A DNA stretch of 64,000 nt from Citricoccus sp. SGAir0253 (GCF_005877055.1 NZ_CP039424.1:2356001-2420000); one strand, 5' to 3'; positions 53,218-62,028 are shown, counted from the first letter of the stretch. A program made the numbers and translations. The notes: generated by a model not told the origin, from the sequence alone.

Positions 53218-53976
53218 CTAGCCCTGGGGAAGCTGGATGGACAGCTGGTGGGCGGCCGCGCGCAGCGCGGGCAGGTGTTCCCGCAGGCCCTCGAGGTCGC
53301 ACCGGAACAGCGGCGCGGCCAGGGCGAGGGCGCCGATGAGGCCCCGGGAGGGGGCCTGGACCGGCACGGCGATGGCGGCCATGCCGACGTCGTTCTCCTC
53401 GGACTGGCCGGCCCAGCCCTGGGCCCGCGCCTCGGCGAGCTGGCGGGCGAGCACCTCGCGGTCCGTGATCGAGTGCTCCGTCCGGGGCACCAGGTCCACG
53501 GAGCGCAGCAGCCGCTCGGCCGTCTCCGGGTCCGAGAAGGCCAGGAGGACCTTGCCGTTGGCGCTCGTGTGCAGGGGGCTGTGGTCCCCGGGGTCCGTGG
53601 TGGTGCGGAACTGGGGGCCGTCCACGGTGTGCACGGTCAGGGCGCGGCCCCGGTCCAGCACGGAGAGCACCGAGCTCTCCCCGGTGCGCTCGGTGAGCTC
53701 CTGCAGGACGGCGTGGACCGTCCCGGTGAACCCGCGGTGGTAGGCCACCTGCTGGCCGAGCTGGAAGACGGGCAGGCCCAGGGAGTAGCGCCGGTCCCGC
53801 GGGTCATAGGAGAGGAACTCCGTCTCCACCAGCGTGGTCAGCAGCCGGTGGACGGTGCTGAAGGGATAGTCCACCCGCTGGGCGACCTGCGCCGCCGTGC
53901 CGCCCGCGGGGAACTCCCCCACCAGGGTCAGCAGCTCCAGGGCCTTGCCCACGGTCCCGCCTCCGGTCGTCGCCAT
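53218..53976 (-). CDS. IclR-family transcriptional regulator
   Basis: This 252-residue regulator has an N-terminal winged helix-turn-helix (VGKALELLTLVGEF, TAAQVAQRVDYPFSTVHRLLTTLVE) and a C-terminal effector domain with LHTSANGKVLLAF, the usual IclR signature, and GWAGQSEENDVGMAAIAVPV. It lies between the catabolic genes and the divergent MHS transporter, so it probably controls both in response to a hydroaromatic or aromatic acid. C. glutamicum uses a LysR-type regulator for its qsu genes. The ATG at 53976 has AAGGAGG seven bases upstream. Confidence 0.92.
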   Translation of the reverse strand: MATTGGGTVGKALELLTLVGEFPAGGTAAQVAQRVDYPFSTVHRLLTTLVETEFLSYDPRDRRYSLGLPVFQLGQQVAYHRGFTGTVHAVLQELTERTGESSVLSVLDRGRALTVHTVDGPQFRTTTDPGDHSPLHTSANGKVLLAFSDPETAERLLRSVDLVPRTEHSITDREVLARQLAEARAQGWAGQSEENDVGMAAIAVPVQAPSRGLIGALALAAPLFRCDLEGLREHLPALRAAAHQLSIQLPQG

Positions 53977-54024
53977 GATGCCGCCTCCTTGACTGGGGTT
54001 GTGATGTGCGCCATGATCTATTCC

Positions 54025-54031
54025 TAGCATA
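54025..54031. promoter_or_regulatory. Face-to-face overlapping -10 elements of iclR and the MHS gene
   Basis: Plus strand TAGCAT (54025-54030) and minus strand TATGCT (54026-54031) are the same DNA read in both directions. A weak dyad GGAG-TTG-CTCC (54034-54044) lies beside it. Only one polymerase could bind at a time. The -35 regions are poor, as expected for regulated promoters. Confidence 0.35.
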
Positions 54032-54098
54032 CAGGAGTTGCTCCCATTATTCGAGAGTAGGACGACTCCCCCGCATCCCCTCACCCAAGGACACCGTC

Positions 54099-55517
54099 AT
54101 GTCACACGCTTCCCCGGGCGCCGGCGCGCCCGTCGCCACCCACGGCAAGACGCCGCGGAAGGCGGCCCTGGCCAGCTGGATCGGCTCGGCCCTGGAGTAC
54201 TACGACTTCGCCGTCTACGGCACCGCCGCGGCGCTGGTCCTGAACCACCTGTTCTTCCCCGAGGACGCCTCCCCGGGCGTGGCGATCCTGCTGTCCATGG
54301 CCACCGTGGGCGTCGCCTACGTGGTGCGCCCCCTCGGCGCCCTGGTCATCGGCCCGCTGGGCGACCGGCTGGGCCGGAAGTTCGTGCTGATGCTCACGCT
54401 GTTCATGATCGGCGGGGCGACCTTCGCCGTGGGCTGCCTGCCCACCTACGACCAGGCGGGGATGCTCGCGCCGGCCCTGCTCGTGCTGTGCCGCGTGATC
54501 CAGGGCCTGTCCGCCTCCGGCGAGCAGGCCAGTGCCATCTCGGTGTCCCTCGAGCACTCCGAGGAGCACCGCCGGGCGTTCACCACGAGCTGGACGCTGC
54601 AGGGCACCCAGTTCGGCACCCTGCTCGCCACCGCCGTCTTCATCCCCTTCACCCTCCTCCTCAGCGAGGAGCAGCTGTTCTCGTGGGGCTGGCGCGTGCC
54701 GTTCTGGCTCTCCGCCGTCGTGGTCGTCGTCGCGTGGGTCATCCGCCGCCGCCTGGAGGAGCCGCCGGCGTTCGAGCAGGCCCGTGCCGAGCTGCCCGGC
54801 GAGCGGCCGGCCACGCCGCTGGCCCTGATGGTGCGGTACCACAAGGCCGCCGTGGCCCGGATCGCCTGCGCCGCCATGGTCAACACCGTGAACGTGGTGT
54901 TCCTCGTGTGGTCCCTGTCCTTCGCCACCTCCGTGGTGGGCCTGGACCGGCCCACCATGCTGTGGGTCGCCGTGCTGGCCAACGCCGTCGCGCTCGTGGT
55001 CATCCCGCTGGCCGCCATCCTCGCGGACCGCATCGGGCGCAAGCCGGTGTTCATCGCCGGCGTGGTGGGACCGGCCGTGATGATGTACCCCTACCTCGCG
55101 GCCGTCGCCGCCGGGAACTGGGTGCTGATCTTCCTGTTCGGCGCCATCCTGTCCGGCTGCCTCTACTCCCTCGCCAACGGCATCTGGCCCTCGTTCTATG
55201 CGGAGATGTTCCCCACCCGCGTGCGCGTCACCGGCCTGGCCATGGGCACGCAGATCGGCTTCGCGGTCTCCGGCGGCCTGACCCCCATCGTCGCCTCGGC
55301 CGTGGCCGGCCCCGAGGGCACCAACTGGGTGGCGGTGGCCCTCGTGGTCAGCGCCGCCTGCCTCATCGCGATCGCCGCCGCCCTGACGGCCCGGGAGACC
55401 AAGGCCCTCACCCTGGCCGGCATCGACGAGCTGCACACCTCCCGCACGGAGGCGGCCGAGCTCGCCCGCCTCGACCGGCCGGCCGGCTCGGACTTCTCCT
55501 CCAGCGCCTCCCGCTGA
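54099..55517 (+). CDS. MFS transporter of the MHS family (shikimate/quinate type)
   Basis: This 472-residue 12-helix proton symporter has the MHS pattern ASWIGSALEYYDFAVYGTAA at the first helix, RPLGALVIGPLGDRLGRK between helices 2 and 3, and GEQASAISVSLEH. The second-half loop ADRIGRKPVF is also present. ShiA/KgtP/ProP relatives carry shikimate, oxoglutarate or compatible solutes; the adjacent quinate/shikimate genes make a hydroaromatic acid the likely substrate. ATG with AAGGA eight bases upstream. Confidence 0.92.
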   Translation: MSHASPGAGAPVATHGKTPRKAALASWIGSALEYYDFAVYGTAAALVLNHLFFPEDASPGVAILLSMATVGVAYVVRPLGALVIGPLGDRLGRKFVLMLTLFMIGGATFAVGCLPTYDQAGMLAPALLVLCRVIQGLSASGEQASAISVSLEHSEEHRRAFTTSWTLQGTQFGTLLATAVFIPFTLLLSEEQLFSWGWRVPFWLSAVVVVVAWVIRRRLEEPPAFEQARAELPGERPATPLALMVRYHKAAVARIACAAMVNTVNVVFLVWSLSFATSVVGLDRPTMLWVAVLANAVALVVIPLAAILADRIGRKPVFIAGVVGPAVMMYPYLAAVAAGNWVLIFLFGAILSGCLYSLANGIWPSFYAEMFPTRVRVTGLAMGTQIGFAVSGGLTPIVASAVAGPEGTNWVAVALVVSAACLIAIAAALTARETKALTLAGIDELHTSRTEAAELARLDRPAGSDFSSSASR

Positions 55518-55550
55518 GCCCCCCGGCCCCGGCCGGGGCCACCCCCACCG

Positions 55551-55591
55551 ACGACGACGGCGCCCGCGACCACCGCGGGCGCCGTCGTCGT
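55551..55591. terminator. Bidirectional terminator between the MHS gene and aroQ
   Basis: Perfect 18-bp stem with a 5-base loop (ACCAC), between two convergent genes, 33 and 17 bases from their stop codons. Confidence 0.75.
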
Positions 55592-55608
55592 GCGCGGGGG
55601 GCAGGGTC

Positions 55609-56067
55609 CTACCGGGCCCCGGCCACCAGGCGGGCCATGTGCTGCAGCGCGAGGTCGTAGCCCTGCACGCCGGCGCCCGCGATGACGGCGCGGGCGGCCT
55701 TGGAGACGTAGGAGTGCTGCCGGAACTCCTCGCGCTGGTGGATGTTCGTGACGTGGACCTCGACGACCGGGCGCTCGGCGGCCAGGAGCGCGTCGAGGAT
55801 GGCCACGGAGGTCGTGGTGTAGCCGGCGGGGTTGAGGATGATGCCGCTGGCCGCGGTGCGGGCCTCCTGGATCCAGTCCACGAGCGTGCCCTCGTGGTTG
55901 GACTGGCGGAAGTCGACCGCCAGGCCGAGCCCCTCGGCGACCCCCTCGCACATCCGGCGGACCTCCTCGAGGGAGGTGCTGCCGTACTTCTCCGGCTCCC
56001 GCTGGCCGAGCAGGTTGAGGTTCGGGCCGTTGAGCACGAAGACGGGCAGGGCGGCGGTCGGGGCCAT
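55609..56067 (-). CDS. aroQ: Type II 3-dehydroquinate dehydratase
   Basis: This 152-residue enzyme interconverts 3-dehydroquinate and 3-dehydroshikimate. Family motifs are [20 protein letters not shown] (including the catalytic tyrosine), [32 protein letters not shown] and [19 protein letters not shown]. It could serve aromatic biosynthesis, but its location beside the qsuB/dehydrogenase/transporter genes suggests the catabolic role of QsuC. The ATG at 56067 has GGAGG close upstream. Its leader consists of imperfect tandem repeats. Confidence 0.95.
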   Translation of the reverse strand: MAPTAALPVFVLNGPNLNLLGQREPEKYGSTSLEEVRRMCEGVAEGLGLAVDFRQSNHEGTLVDWIQEARTAASGIILNPAGYTTTSVAILDALLAAERPVVEVHVTNIHQREEFRQHSYVSKAARAVIAGAGVQGYDLALQHMARLVAGAR

Positions 56068-56076
56068 GGGTCCTCC

Positions 56077-56138
56077 AGGGATCGAGACAGGGATCGGAAC
56101 AGGGATCAGAAACGGGAGCAGGAACGGGGAGCAGGAAC
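56077..56138. repeat. 12-13 bp imperfect tandem repeats in the aroQ leader
   Basis: About five units of the type AGGGATCGGAAC (plus strand) lie upstream of aroQ; in the mRNA they are pyrimidine-rich CCCTGTTCCGAT units. The ribosome site is the last unit's edge. Confidence 0.7.
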
Positions 56139-56304
56139 GGGAAACGGGGGCGGGATCGGCCGGACAGGGATGGGCGGCGGCTCCACCGCCCATTCTCCCC
56201 CCGCACGACGGCCGGACGTGGGCAGACACGGCGGCCCGCCGGGGCCAATGGTTGAGCACGAAACCGTCGCCCGGGTCACATCGCTGCACTACAGTCCAGA
56301 CCGT

Positions 56305-56367
56305 TGATATATCAGTTCGCTGTCAGTCTGCAATCAGTCTGCAATCAGTTTGCGATCAGTTGTCGGA
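56305..56367. repeat. GATATATC palindrome plus five exact 11-bp direct repeats
   Basis: TGATATATCA (56305-56314) runs into CAGT-beginning 11-base units at 56313, 56324, 56335, 56346 and 56357; units two and three are identical (CAGTCTGCAAT). Another CAGT lies at 56292, 21 bases before the first. The block is strikingly A+T-rich for the genome and sits 37 bases before the YkvI-type gene. Confidence 0.75.
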
Positions 56368-56403
56368 CAGCGGTCTCCCCGTCCCCGCACCCCCGGAGCA
56401 TCC

Positions 56404-57537
56404 ATGACCCCGTCGCCACCCGTCACCCGCACCAAGGACCAGCTGTTCTCCACCGAGAAGGCCAGCCCCCTCCGCGTCCTCACCTACGCCGGCGCCATCA
56501 TCGCCTTCCTCATCGGCTCCGGCTTCGCCACCGGCCAGGAGATCCTGCAGTACTTCGCCTCGTACGGCTACTGGGGCGTCTTCGGCACCGGCCTCGTGGT
56601 CCTCGCGCTGATCACCTACGTGTGCGTCGAGTTCCTCGTGGTGGGCCAGGCCCGGCGCTTCGACCGCCCGTCGCGGATCTTCCACTACTACGGCGGGAAG
56701 TACCTCGGCACGTTCTACGACTACTTCTCGGTCCTGTTCGTCTTCCTGAGCTTCACCGTCATGGTTGCCGGCGCCGGGGCCGTCTTCGAGGAGCACTACG
56801 GGCTCTCCCCGCTCATCGGCGGCATCGGCCTGGCCGTCGCGGTCGGCATCACGGTGTGGTTCGGCCTGGGCAGCCTCGTGGACGTCATCGGCAAGATCGG
56901 TCCGCTGATCGTCCTGGTCGCCGTGGGCCTGGGCGTCGTGGGGATCGTCCAGAACCCCGGCGGCATCGCCGAGGGCCACTCCCTGCTGCCCACGCTGGAG
57001 CTGACCCGGGCCGCGGACAACTGGTTCATGTCCGCCCTGTCCTACGTGGGCTTCTGCATGCTGTGGCTGGCCGCCTTCCTCACGGCCCTGGGCGCCACGG
57101 CCCGCAACCGGCGCGAGGCCGCGACCGGCGGCGCGGTGGGCGGCCTCGCCTTCTCCCTGGCCTGCATCGTCGTCGGCCTGGGCCTGCTGGCCACCATCGC
57201 CCGCGTCAACGGCACCGAGATCCCCATGCTCGTCCTGGCCGGGGACGTCAGCCCGGTCCTGGCCTCGGGCATCTCGGTCATGATCCTGGCCGGCATCTAC
57301 ACCACGGCCATCCCGCTGCTGTGGACGGTGGCCTCGCGCTTCTACCCGGACCGCACGCGCCGCTACAAGTACCTCGTGCTCGCCCTGGCGGCCGTGGGGA
57401 CCGTGATCGGCCTGGCGGTGCCGTTCTCCCAGATGGTCAACATCGTCTACGTGGTCAACGGCTACGTGGGCATCCTGCTGCTGGTGCTCATGCTCGCCCG
57501 GACCGCCACGCGCCTGGTCCGCCGCGCACAGCCCTGA
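56404..57537 (+). CDS. YkvI-type membrane transporter (LeuT-fold relative)
   Basis: This 377-residue protein has ten or eleven predicted membrane helices. The first contains GAIIAFLIGSGFATGQEILQY, whose broken glycine-rich helix resembles LeuT-fold carriers and is diagnostic of the YkvI family. Further on are FTVMVAGAGAVFEEHYG and FSQMVNIVYVVNGYVGI. Members are uncharacterised transporters; the substrate is unknown. The ATG has GGAG five bases upstream. A repeat array precedes the gene and a strong hairpin follows it. Confidence 0.85.
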   Translation: MTPSPPVTRTKDQLFSTEKASPLRVLTYAGAIIAFLIGSGFATGQEILQYFASYGYWGVFGTGLVVLALITYVCVEFLVVGQARRFDRPSRIFHYYGGKYLGTFYDYFSVLFVFLSFTVMVAGAGAVFEEHYGLSPLIGGIGLAVAVGITVWFGLGSLVDVIGKIGPLIVLVAVGLGVVGIVQNPGGIAEGHSLLPTLELTRAADNWFMSALSYVGFCMLWLAAFLTALGATARNRREAATGGAVGGLAFSLACIVVGLGLLATIARVNGTEIPMLVLAGDVSPVLASGISVMILAGIYTTAIPLLWTVASRFYPDRTRRYKYLVLALAAVGTVIGLAVPFSQMVNIVYVVNGYVGILLLVLMLARTATRLVRRAQP

Positions 57538-57547
57538 GCGGCCAGGG

Positions 57548-57589
57548 GACGGGCACCGCGGCGGGGACGTTCCCGCGGCGGTGCCCGTC
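57548..57589 (+). terminator. Terminator of the YkvI-type gene
   Basis: A 12-bp outer stem, one G-G mismatch and a 5-bp inner stem with a 6-base loop start ten bases after the stop codon. Confidence 0.65.
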
Positions 57590-57635
57590 TGCCTATCATC
57601 GGCCTCCCACACCCGACCCAGACCGTGGAGGCACC

Positions 57636-58436
57636 ATGACGCACCAGGCCACTCCCCGACCGGCCCGCGGGCCCCTGCTCATCACCGGCACCGGGGCCCT
57701 CGCCCTCGCCCTGCTGACCGGGTGCACGACGGCGGGACCCGGGACCGATGACACCCCGGCCGACGCCACGAGCGGGGCCGCGACCGCCAGTACCACCCCC
57801 GAGGCGTCCTCCGCGCCGGCGACCGGCTCGGACGCCGCCACGGACGGTGCCACGGAGGATTCCCCCGACGATGCCGGCACCGAGGGCACCGGGGGCGCCA
57901 CGGGCGGAGCGGGCCCGGGCGAGACGACGGGCAGCACCGATGACGGCACCGGTGACGCCACCGATGACGCCACGGCCTCCGGCGCCCCCGCCACCGCTGA
58001 GCCGGGTGCCTCGACGTCCGCCGCCGCCGGCGACGACCCGGTCCTGGCCGCCCTCGGGGCGCTCTCCGAGGAGCGCCCGGACGCGGTCGTCGTGTCCGTG
58101 GACCGGGACGACGAGGGCGCCGCCTACGAGATCGAGGCGGTGGAGGGATCCACCGTGCTGGACCTCGCCGTCGGCACCGACGGCACCGTCCGCGAGACCG
58201 ACGACCGGGGCGACGACGAGGAGGACGTGCGGGCCGCCCGGGAGGTGACGGTCACCGCCGAGCAGGCCGCCGAGGCCGCCCTGCGGGGCCGCGACGGGCA
58301 GTCCGTGGACGAGATGGAGCTCGACGAGGAGGACGGCGCGCTGTCCTGGAAGGTCGAGCTGGACGACGGGCAGGGCGGCGCCGGTGACGAGGTGCTCGTG
58401 GACGCCGCCACCGGAGAGGTCCGCCCCGGGGGCTGA
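57636..58436 (+). CDS. PepSY-domain lipoprotein
   Basis: This 266-residue exported protein has a lipobox (LLTGC, C30) and a long Ala/Thr/Asp/Gly linker (about 31-135). Two PepSY-like modules follow: the first (about 137-185) has [23 protein letters not shown], the second (about 200-266) has VTAEQAAEAALRG and LSWKVELDDG and ends DAATGEV. PepSY domains act as extracytoplasmic regulators or inhibitors; no target is evident. The very acidic composition is normal for such proteins. ATG with GGAGG upstream; TATCAT near 57594 is a candidate -10. Confidence 0.85.
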   Translation: MTHQATPRPARGPLLITGTGALALALLTGCTTAGPGTDDTPADATSGAATASTTPEASSAPATGSDAATDGATEDSPDDAGTEGTGGATGGAGPGETTGSTDDGTGDATDDATASGAPATAEPGASTSAAAGDDPVLAALGALSEERPDAVVVSVDRDDEGAAYEIEAVEGSTVLDLAVGTDGTVRETDDRGDDEEDVRAAREVTVTAEQAAEAALRGRDGQSVDEMELDEEDGALSWKVELDDGQGGAGDEVLVDAATGEVRPGG

Positions 58437-58440
58437 CCGG

Positions 58441-60417
58441 TCAGTCGCGGGCCCGCAGCGACCGGCGCTTCATCTCCAGGTCCAGCAGCTGGCGGTTCAG
58501 GGCCGCGAACTCCGCCGGGTCACCCGCGGGGCCCATCCGCTGCAGGCGACCGAGCAGCTCCGCCTTCTGGTGGGTGATCTGCAGCTCGAACAGCCGGTTC
58601 ATGATGTCCCGGCAGTACCGGATGAGGTCCTCCTCGGTGCGGGCGGGCAGCGGCGTCACCGCCAGCTCCCCGACTAGCGGTGCGAGCTCGGCCGGCGCCT
58701 CCTGCCGCACGCGGTCCACCCACTGGGCGGGGGTGGCCCCGGCCATGCCGGCGGCCCGGGTCGCGGCGTGCACGGCCGTGAACGCCGGCACCGTGAAGGC
58801 GGCCGCGTAGAACGCCTGCCACTGCTCGGCCGAGAGCAGCGTCGGCTGCTGCAGCACCACCTCGAGGGCCTCCCGCTCCATCCGCGCGGCGGGGTCCCGC
58901 GGGTCCGGGCGCTGGAAGGCCGGCCGCTCGGCGACGCCGACGGCGGCCTCCTCCCCCGCCCGTCCGGGGGCCGCCCCCGGGGCCGCCCCCGGGGCCGAGG
59001 GGGCCGGGCCCCGGTCCGTCGCGGGCGCCCGTCGGTCGGACCGCTCGGGGTGCTCCCGCTGGCGGGCCGCACCCGGGGACGCGGACGCCGGCGACCGCTG
59101 CGCGCGCTGCACCGCCTGGTGGACGGTTCCCTGGTCCAGGCCCAGCCAGCCCGCCAGTTCCCGCTCGTAGCCGGGGCGCACGACGGCGTCGCGGATCCCG
59201 GCCACGATGGGCGCGGCGTGGCGCAGGGCCCCCGCGCGTCCCTCGACGGTGTCGAGGTCGAAGTTCTTCAGCCCGGCCCGGATGGCGAACTCGAACAGCG
59301 GCCGGCGGGACTCGATGAGCGCCACGACGGCCTCCGGACCGCGCTCCTGGCGCAGGTCGCACGGGTCCATGCCGGAGGGCTCCACGGCCACGTAGGTCCG
59401 GGCCAGGAACTTGCTGTCCTCCTCGAACGCCCGCAGGGCGGCCTTCTGTCCCGCCGCGTCGCCGTCGAAGGTGAAGATGATCTCCCCGCCCGTGCCGTCG
59501 TCCGAGATCAGGCGGCGGGCGATCTTGACGTGCTCGGCGCCGAAGGCGGTGCCGCACGTGGCCACGGCGGTGTCCACCCCGGACAGGTGGGCGGCCATGA
59601 CGTCCGTGTAGCCCTCCACCACCACGAGCCGGCGTTGGCGCGCGACGTTGCGCTTGGCGAGGTCGATCCCGTAGAGCACCTGGGACTTCTTGTAGAGCTG
59701 GGTCTCCGGGGTGTTGAGGTACTTGGGCCCGGGGTCGTCCTCGAACAGCTTGCGCGCCCCGAAGCCGATGGTGGCCCCGGTCATGTCCCGGATGGGCCAC
59801 ACCAGCCGGCCGCGGAACCGGTCGTAGATGCCGCGCTGGCCCTCGGAGAACAGGCCGGTCAGCCGCAGCTCGTCGTCCCGGAAGCCCTTGCGGCGCAGGT
59901 GGCCGAGCAGGTTGTCCCAGCCCTGGGGGGCGTAGCCGACCCCGAACTGCTCGGCGTGCTCGGCGGTGAAGCCGCGGCCGGCGAGGAACTGCTGGCCCGT
60001 GGCGGCGGCGGGGGTGCGCAGCTGGTCGCGGAAGAACTCGTCCGCCACCTTGTTGGCCTCGAGCAGCCGCTGGCGCCGGCCCACCTGCTCGCGGTCCGGC
60101 CCGGTCCCGCCGTCCTCGTAGTGGAGCTCGATGCCGGCCTTGGCCGCGAGCCGTTCGACGGTCTCGGCGAAGGTGGTGTGCTCCATCTTCATCAGGAAGC
60201 TGATGACGTCCCCGGACTCCCCGCAGCCGAAGCAGTGGTACGTCCCCACCGAGGGGCGGACGTGGAACGAGGGGCTGCGCTCGTCGTGGAACGGGCAGAG
60301 TCCCTTGTAGGACCCCACGCCGGCGCCGCGCAGGGTGACGAAGGAGTCGACGATCTCCTTGAGGTCCGTGCGCTCGCGGACACGATCGATGTCCTCGCGC
60401 TTGATCAGACCTGCCAT
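58441..60417 (-). CDS. dnaG: DNA primase
   Basis: This 658-residue primase synthesises RNA primers at the replication fork. The N-terminal CHC2 zinc finger uses C41, H44, C62 and C65 (CPFHDE, HCFGCG). The TOPRIM catalytic domain (about 260-345) includes VVVEGYTDVMAAH and FTFDGDAAGQKAA. A linker rich in Ala, Pro, Gly and Arg (about 445-500) leads to the DnaB-binding C-terminal domain. The ATG has no Shine-Dalgarno sequence; TAGACT lies six bases upstream. With dgt nearby this matches the dgt-dnaG neighbourhood of actinobacteria, here interrupted by four genes. Confidence 0.97.
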   Translation of the reverse strand: MAGLIKREDIDRVRERTDLKEIVDSFVTLRGAGVGSYKGLCPFHDERSPSFHVRPSVGTYHCFGCGESGDVISFLMKMEHTTFAETVERLAAKAGIELHYEDGGTGPDREQVGRRQRLLEANKVADEFFRDQLRTPAAATGQQFLAGRGFTAEHAEQFGVGYAPQGWDNLLGHLRRKGFRDDELRLTGLFSEGQRGIYDRFRGRLVWPIRDMTGATIGFGARKLFEDDPGPKYLNTPETQLYKKSQVLYGIDLAKRNVARQRRLVVVEGYTDVMAAHLSGVDTAVATCGTAFGAEHVKIARRLISDDGTGGEIIFTFDGDAAGQKAALRAFEEDSKFLARTYVAVEPSGMDPCDLRQERGPEAVVALIESRRPLFEFAIRAGLKNFDLDTVEGRAGALRHAAPIVAGIRDAVVRPGYERELAGWLGLDQGTVHQAVQRAQRSPASASPGAARQREHPERSDRRAPATDRGPAPSAPGAAPGAAPGRAGEEAAVGVAERPAFQRPDPRDPAARMEREALEVVLQQPTLLSAEQWQAFYAAAFTVPAFTAVHAATRAAGMAGATPAQWVDRVRQEAPAELAPLVGELAVTPLPARTEEDLIRYCRDIMNRLFELQITHQKAELLGRLQRMGPAGDPAEFAALNRQLLDLEMKRRSLRARD

Positions 60418-60423
60418 GGACCC

Positions 60424-60429
60424 AGTCTA
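60424..60429 (-). promoter_or_regulatory. Candidate -10 of a leaderless dnaG transcript
   Basis: TAGACT on the minus strand, six bases (GGGTCC) before the ATG, with no ribosome site. Confidence 0.45.
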
Positions 60430-60454
60430 GTCCGGGGCCAGGACGCCGGGACGG

Positions 60455-60497
60455 CGACGGACCGGCCCCCGGAGGACATCCCCGGACCGGTCCGTCG
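60455..60497 (-). terminator. Terminator after the aromatic-acid transporter gene
   Basis: Perfect 11-bp arms with a 21-base GC-rich loop, 14 bases after the stop codon and just before the dnaG promoter. Confidence 0.55.
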
Positions 60498-60511
60498 TGG
60501 AGTGCGGGAGG

Positions 60512-61906
60512 CTAGGCGCCCGCGGTGGTGCGCTCGCGCTGGTCGGCGACCGGGCCGGCGTCGGGACGGGCGGCCGAGCGGCGGCCGCGGCGCACGGTCC
60601 GCATCCCGGACATGGCCACGCCGCCGAGGGCGCCCGCGAGGGCGAAACCGAAGAAGCCCCACGGGTAGGCGATCCCCGCGGCCACGAGGGTGCCGCCCAT
60701 GATGGGACCGGAGATGGCGCCGAGGCGGCCCACGCCGGCGGCCATGCCCAGGGCGGTGCCGCGCACCTTCGGCGGGTAGTTCGTGGCGGCGAACGCGTAG
60801 ACGAGGTTCTGCGCGGAGAACACGAAGCAGCCGGTGATGAAGATCATCGCGTAGATGCCCAGCAGCGGCAGCTTGATCGCCAGGGCGGCCAGCAGCAGCG
60901 CGGAGCCGATGAACCACAGGATGCCGGCGTTGCGCGGGGTGATGGCGTCGCCCACGCGACCGGCGATGAGCAGGCCGGCCACGGCGCCGGCGTTGAGCAC
61001 CACGAGGAAGCCCAGCGCGTTGCCGAGGTCGTAGTCCGCAGCGCGCATGATCTGCGGCAGCCAGGTGTTCAGGCCGTAGACGAGCAGCAGGCCCATGAAG
61101 GAGGCCAGCCACATGAAGACGGTGTTGCGGCGGTACGCGCCGGACAGCAGCAGGGCGGCGCCCTGCCTCGGCGCGTCGGCCGACTCCGGCGAGGCGTCCG
61201 CGAAGGCGCGCTCCGGCTCCTCGTCCACCTCGACGCCGTAGTGCGCGGCCACGGTCCGGGCCTCCTCGACCCGCCCCTTGGACAGCAGGAAGTCCGGGGA
61301 CTCGGGCAGGAAGCGCCACATCAGCGGCACCAGCACGAGCGCGGGCATCCCGCCGAGGAAGAACATCTCGCGCCAGCCGGTGACCGTGTTGGCGGCGGCC
61401 CAGATGGCCAGCAGCGCGGTGGCCACGGCGCCGACGTGGTAGCCGGTCATCATCAGCGTGGTGGCGTTGGAGCCCTTCCGGTGGCCGGCGAACTCGGTGA
61501 CCATCGAGATGCCGGTGGGCAGGCAGCCGCCGAGTCCGACGCCGGCCAGGAAGCGCAGCAGGCCGATGGTGAAGGCGTCCTGCGCGAAGCCGGTGACGAA
61601 GGTCAGCACCGAGAACGCGATCACCGCGCCGATGAGCAGCCGGCGGCGGCCGAACCGGTCGGTGAGCCAGCCCATGCCCAGGGCGCCGATCATCATGCCG
61701 ACGAGCCCGGCCGTGGCGATCACGGTGCCGGTGGCGTTGTCGATCCCCATGTCCGGGTCGGACGTGAGCATGGGCATGATGGCGCCGAGCACGACGGCGT
61801 CGAAGCCGTCGAGGAAGACGGCGAACCAGCACAGCGGCGCCACCCAGGCGCGGCCGCGGAGCACCGGGCGGCCGGTGCGGCCCGGGGCGGTGGTGGTCGT
61901 GGACAT
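60512..61906 (-). CDS. MFS transporter of the aromatic acid:H+ symporter (AAHS) family
   Basis: This 464-residue 12-helix protein carries the AAHS motif DGFDAVVLGAIMP in helix 1, WLTDRFGRRRLLIGA between helices 2 and 3 and the long central loop (about 220-260). The second-half GRVGDAITPRNAG region and PPKVRGTALG are also seen. Relatives PcaK, BenK and MhpT import protocatechuate, 4-hydroxybenzoate or similar acids. It is 6 kb from the quinate/shikimate genes, which make protocatechuate. The ATG at 61906 has GGAGG four bases upstream. A palindrome and -10 lie about 125 bases upstream. Confidence 0.9.
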   Translation of the reverse strand: MSTTTTAPGRTGRPVLRGRAWVAPLCWFAVFLDGFDAVVLGAIMPMLTSDPDMGIDNATGTVIATAGLVGMMIGALGMGWLTDRFGRRRLLIGAVIAFSVLTFVTGFAQDAFTIGLLRFLAGVGLGGCLPTGISMVTEFAGHRKGSNATTLMMTGYHVGAVATALLAIWAAANTVTGWREMFFLGGMPALVLVPLMWRFLPESPDFLLSKGRVEEARTVAAHYGVEVDEEPERAFADASPESADAPRQGAALLLSGAYRRNTVFMWLASFMGLLLVYGLNTWLPQIMRAADYDLGNALGFLVVLNAGAVAGLLIAGRVGDAITPRNAGILWFIGSALLLAALAIKLPLLGIYAMIFITGCFVFSAQNLVYAFAATNYPPKVRGTALGMAAGVGRLGAISGPIMGGTLVAAGIAYPWGFFGFALAGALGGVAMSGMRTVRRGRRSAARPDAGPVADQRERTTAGA

Positions 61907-62028
61907 GGAACCTCCAGGGGGACCCGTCGGAGGGCGGGTCGGCGGTCGGTGACGGTGGTGGGAGCGCGGGCGCGGCGGGGCCGCGTGCGTCACGGGGGGC
62001 CATGACGGCGCTCACAGGACGGTGGTCC

